The position numbers and the translations under genes were made by a program. Source: Betaproteobacteria bacterium TMED41 (GTDB lineage: Bacteria > Pseudomonadota > Gammaproteobacteria > Burkholderiales > Burkholderiaceae_A). From it: DNA of 6,904 bases. The stretch is from positions 2,178 to 9,081 of the forward strand of contig NHCU01000021.1 in the NCBI GenBank assembly GCA_002167365.1, given 5' to 3'. Each line of letters begins with the position of its first letter. The stretch's first letter is position 1. Shown one piece after another: positions 5,445 through 6,904 of the stretch. The notes under the pieces were generated by a model. That model was not told where the DNA came from. It saw only the letters and a list, made by a program, of their open reading frames with translations, and searched no databases.

Positions 5445-5996
5445 ATGAAAAACCTAACAAAAATGATATTGGTTGTATTAGCAGGTCTTATGGTTGCACA
5501 ATGCTCAACCTACAAGATCAAACCAGATATGAACAAGAGTGGAGTAGTTGACAAGACGCCTAAATGGTATGTTAATTACGATCACGAAACTTTGTTCAAG
5601 TATGTGGAAACTGGTACGGCTGTATCACCTGACTTAGAACTGTCAGTTAAAAAAGCAGTTCTGTTAGCAAAAGCAAAACTTGTGGATAGGATTAACGGTG
5701 AAGTAAACAACAGAACCACTATCAACAAGAACGAAGCAGGCACAAACGAAGATCTGACTGTACAGGCTGGATCTCAAGATGTCATTGTGAATATAATTAA
5801 AGACACTCTTGCAAGAGGATATGAAGTCAAGAAGCAAGAAATCTTTACAACTAAACACAAATCATACAGAGCATATGTAATGGTTGAGTTGAGCAAGAAA
5901 GAAGTAGAAGCGATTATAGAAGCACTGAATAAAAGCAAGACCGCTTCGATAGATGTTGATGCTATCAACAAACAAGCCGAAAAAATATTGAACTAG
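5445..5996 (+). CDS. LPP20-like lipoprotein
   Basis: A 183-residue exported protein resembling the LPP20 lipoprotein family (PF02169), named after a Helicobacter surface lipoprotein. Residues 1-19 are a signal sequence (MKNLTKMILVVLAGLMVAQ) before Cys20. The sequence before the cysteine is VAQ, so the -1 residue is Gln rather than the usual Gly/Ala/Ser, and lipidation is likely but not certain. The domain starts PKWYVNYDHETLFKYVETGTAVSPDLELSVKKAVLLAKAKLVDRI (39-83), matching the family pattern of a P-x-W start, a G-x-A/G strand, then a long helix of repeated Ala residues. It continues to YRAYVMVELSKKEVEAII (141-158). It sits second in a run of four exported proteins. The molecular role of this family is poorly known. 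Confidence 0.75.
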   Translation: MKNLTKMILVVLAGLMVAQCSTYKIKPDMNKSGVVDKTPKWYVNYDHETLFKYVETGTAVSPDLELSVKKAVLLAKAKLVDRINGEVNNRTTINKNEAGTNEDLTVQAGSQDVIVNIIKDTLARGYEVKKQEIFTTKHKSYRAYVMVELSKKEVEAIIEALNKSKTASIDVDAINKQAEKILN

Positions 5997-6000
5997 GACT

Positions 6001-6363
6001 ATGAGAACCATATATTTTCTTATAGCCCTAGTCGGACTATTGATAGGCCTTGTGCTTTTTGTCAATGTTGATAAGGCACACGCAGGCGGCCCATGGTCAG
6101 AACAGTACTGTGATGTTGAAATCACACAGATCAGAGTAATTGATCAACAAGGAAACGTGGTAGATAACCTTACAGAAGAAAAAGTGGTTTGTAAAGATGG
6201 AGCAAGTGACTTCTTGTTCGATATGGGCATAGCAGAATCGTGTGGAATGTACACATGGGATATGCCTGTAGGAGAAGTAATAATAACACAGAGGCAGATT
6301 GCCTGTAAAAAGATGGATGGGACTGGATATGAAATTGTTCAAGGTTATCACGGTATTGATTAG
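6001..6363 (+). CDS. secreted four-cysteine protein of unknown function
   Basis: A 120-residue protein with a clear Sec signal peptide: MR start, hydrophobic residues 4-21, and AHA at 26-28 as a probable cleavage site. The mature part of about 92 residues has four cysteines (37, 64, 81, 102), which could form two periplasmic disulfides. It looks beta-rich (CDVEITQIRVIDQQGNVVDNL, EVIITQRQIACKK). I do not recognise the family. AGGA at 5995-5998 before the ATG, and the 4-base gap to the LPP20 gene, place it in the same transcript. Its end overlaps the next gene by 35 bases. It is probably expressed with its neighbours and acts in the periplasm or at the outer membrane. Confidence 0.72.
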   Translation: MRTIYFLIALVGLLIGLVLFVNVDKAHAGGPWSEQYCDVEITQIRVIDQQGNVVDNLTEEKVVCKDGASDFLFDMGIAESCGMYTWDMPVGEVIITQRQIACKKMDGTGYEIVQGYHGID

Positions 6364-6778
6364 CCTACTGCTGACAACATCAGCACTGGCAGACAACAAA
6401 AAGCCTGGAGATACAAAAGGATTCATAGGAGACATGCCAACACCTGTATGGTTGGGCAATGATCTCAAGTATAGTATGCCTGCTTTCCTATTTAGACGTA
6501 CACAATTCATGAGGTTTAGCCTTAACAGAACAGAGAAAAAGATGCATGAATCAGCAGTGTTCTTTGCACTTACAAACACACAGAATGGCAAGATTGTGAG
6601 TTGGTACAGTAAAAAAAGACTGGCGGCGGGTAAAGTGCGTGTAATAAACTCCTATCCTATTTCGGGCGGATATTGCCGTACATACCAAGCATACATCAAA
6701 GTCAATGGCAAAGAGAGGCATATGACAAACAATGCCTGTAAATATATCAACACACCAAGTTGGTCATTTTATAAATAA
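6329..6778 (+). CDS. secreted surface-antigen-like protein (17 kDa / RT0821 type)
   Basis: A 149-residue exported protein. The signal peptide is MKLFKVITVLISLLLTTSALA with probable cleavage after residue 21. The C-terminal half (HESAVFFALTNTQNGKIVSWYSKKRLAAGKVRVINSYPISGGYCRTYQAYIKVNGKERHMTNNACK, 73-138) follows the pattern of the rickettsial 17-kDa surface antigen C-terminal domain: a helix ending in a G-x-x-x-x-W segment, then G..CR.Y.....NG.......AC. Cys116 and Cys137 are the usual conserved pair. The 17-kDa proteins are lipoproteins with a glycine-zipper N domain; neither a lipobox cysteine nor a glycine zipper is seen here. ATG 6329 was chosen over an in-frame TTG at 6299 because it starts the signal peptide. 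It overlaps the previous gene by 35 bases. Confidence 0.68.
   Translation: MKLFKVITVLISLLLTTSALADNKKPGDTKGFIGDMPTPVWLGNDLKYSMPAFLFRRTQFMRFSLNRTEKKMHESAVFFALTNTQNGKIVSWYSKKRLAAGKVRVINSYPISGGYCRTYQAYIKVNGKERHMTNNACKYINTPSWSFYK
6770..6777 (+). promoter_or_regulatory. TATAAATA octamer, possible T4-type late promoter (distal copy)
   Basis: An exact match to the T4-type late promoter -10 octamer, overlapping the stop codon of the surface-antigen-like gene. It lies 13 bases before a second identical octamer. In part it is set by the codons for Tyr-Lys-stop, so it may be incidental. Confidence 0.4.
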
Positions 6779-6782
6779 TTCA

Positions 6783-6790
6783 TATAAATA
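6783..6790 (+). promoter_or_regulatory. TATAAATA, T4-type late promoter
   Basis: An exact match to the late promoter octamer recognised by gp55-type sigma factors with the sliding clamp in T4-like phages. It is intergenic, 25 bases before the ATG at 6816, leaving room for a start near 6796 and the AAAGGA site at 6803-6808. This is the main sequence evidence for a T4-like phage and marks a switch to late genes at the right edge. Confidence 0.7.
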
Positions 6791-6815
6791 AGTACATTAG
6801 ACAAAGGATTTTAAT

Positions 6816-6904
6816 ATGGCAACAGTAGAACCAAAATCAATGGCAGTATCATTAGCAACGCCTCCTGGACAGATGTTCACGGTGGATATTGCTCAAGGAG
6901 CCTT
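6816..6904 (+). CDS. start of an unrecognised, probably late gene, 3' partial
   Basis: The first 29 codons are visible, starting MATVEPKSMAVSLATPPGQMF, and the frame runs off the window. There is no signal peptide or membrane segment. AAAGGA at 6803-6808 lies 7 bases before the ATG, and a TATAAATA late promoter precedes it. In T4-like phages such promoters usually drive structural or assembly genes, so a virion protein is a reasonable inference, but too little is visible to name a family. Confidence 0.65.
   Translation, partial: MATVEPKSMAVSLATPPGQMFTVDIAQGA

Noticed and set aside
6299..6328. Upstream TTG start for the surface-antigen-like protein
   Set aside because: It would place ten polar residues before an otherwise normal signal peptide.
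6097..6591. 164-aa open frame on the minus strand
   Set aside because: It lies opposite two well-supported + strand genes with signal peptides, has no recognisable domain, and looks like a chance frame.
1..6904. CRISPR array, insertion sequence, integrase or attachment site
   Set aside because: No regularly spaced repeats, terminal inverted repeats, transposase or recombinase sequence were seen.

Overview
The window is AT-rich and tightly packed. Every supported gene lies on the + strand, and genes are separated by a few bases or overlap. It most resembles an accessory region of a marine T4-like myovirus, probably infecting an alphaproteobacterium (SAR11-like) or a cyanobacterium. Three things point that way. 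Two copies of the T4-type late promoter octamer TATAAATA (6770-6777 and 6783-6790) precede a new gene at the right edge. Three strong sigma-70-type promoters sit just upstream of short genes. Two small proteins (4537-4896 and 4908-5198) look, from memory, like families that recur in marine myophages. Virus assignment is an inference (about 0.8); a prophage or unusual bacterial island is the alternative.

Left block (1-3323): a four-gene cluster that reads as one operon. It holds the C-terminal part of a TctA-like permease of the tripartite tricarboxylate transporter (TTT) family, a TctC-like periplasmic binding protein, an aspartyl/asparaginyl beta-hydroxylase-like Fe(II)/2-oxoglutarate oxygenase, and a PP-loop ATP pyrophosphatase with an SGGCDS motif. 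Gaps are 8 bp, then a 14-bp overlap, then an ATGA stop/start overlap, so translation is probably coupled. A carboxylate uptake module beside a 2-oxoglutarate oxygenase and an adenylating enzyme is an unusual set for a phage.

Middle block (3324-5198): possible terminator or attenuator hairpins, then a strong promoter driving a 118-aa protein of unknown function. Next is an 80-nt element (3761-3840) whose last 17 bases can pair completely with three upstream segments, followed by a membrane-anchored Bax-like glucosaminidase. A perfect-consensus promoter then precedes a 119-aa basic protein and a 96-aa three-helix membrane protein.

Right block (5199-6904): a third strong promoter, then four consecutive exported proteins. 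These are a 54-aa secreted or anchored peptide, an LPP20-like lipoprotein, a secreted four-cysteine protein, and a secreted protein resembling the rickettsial 17-kDa/RT0821 surface antigen. Two late-promoter octamers follow, then the first 29 codons of an unrecognised gene that is probably expressed late.

Taken together, eight of the eleven complete or nearly complete genes encode products predicted to enter or cross the cytoplasmic membrane. The segment therefore looks devoted to changing the host envelope and nutrient uptake, with two soluble enzymes of unknown target. No stretch longer than 300 bases lacks a gene.
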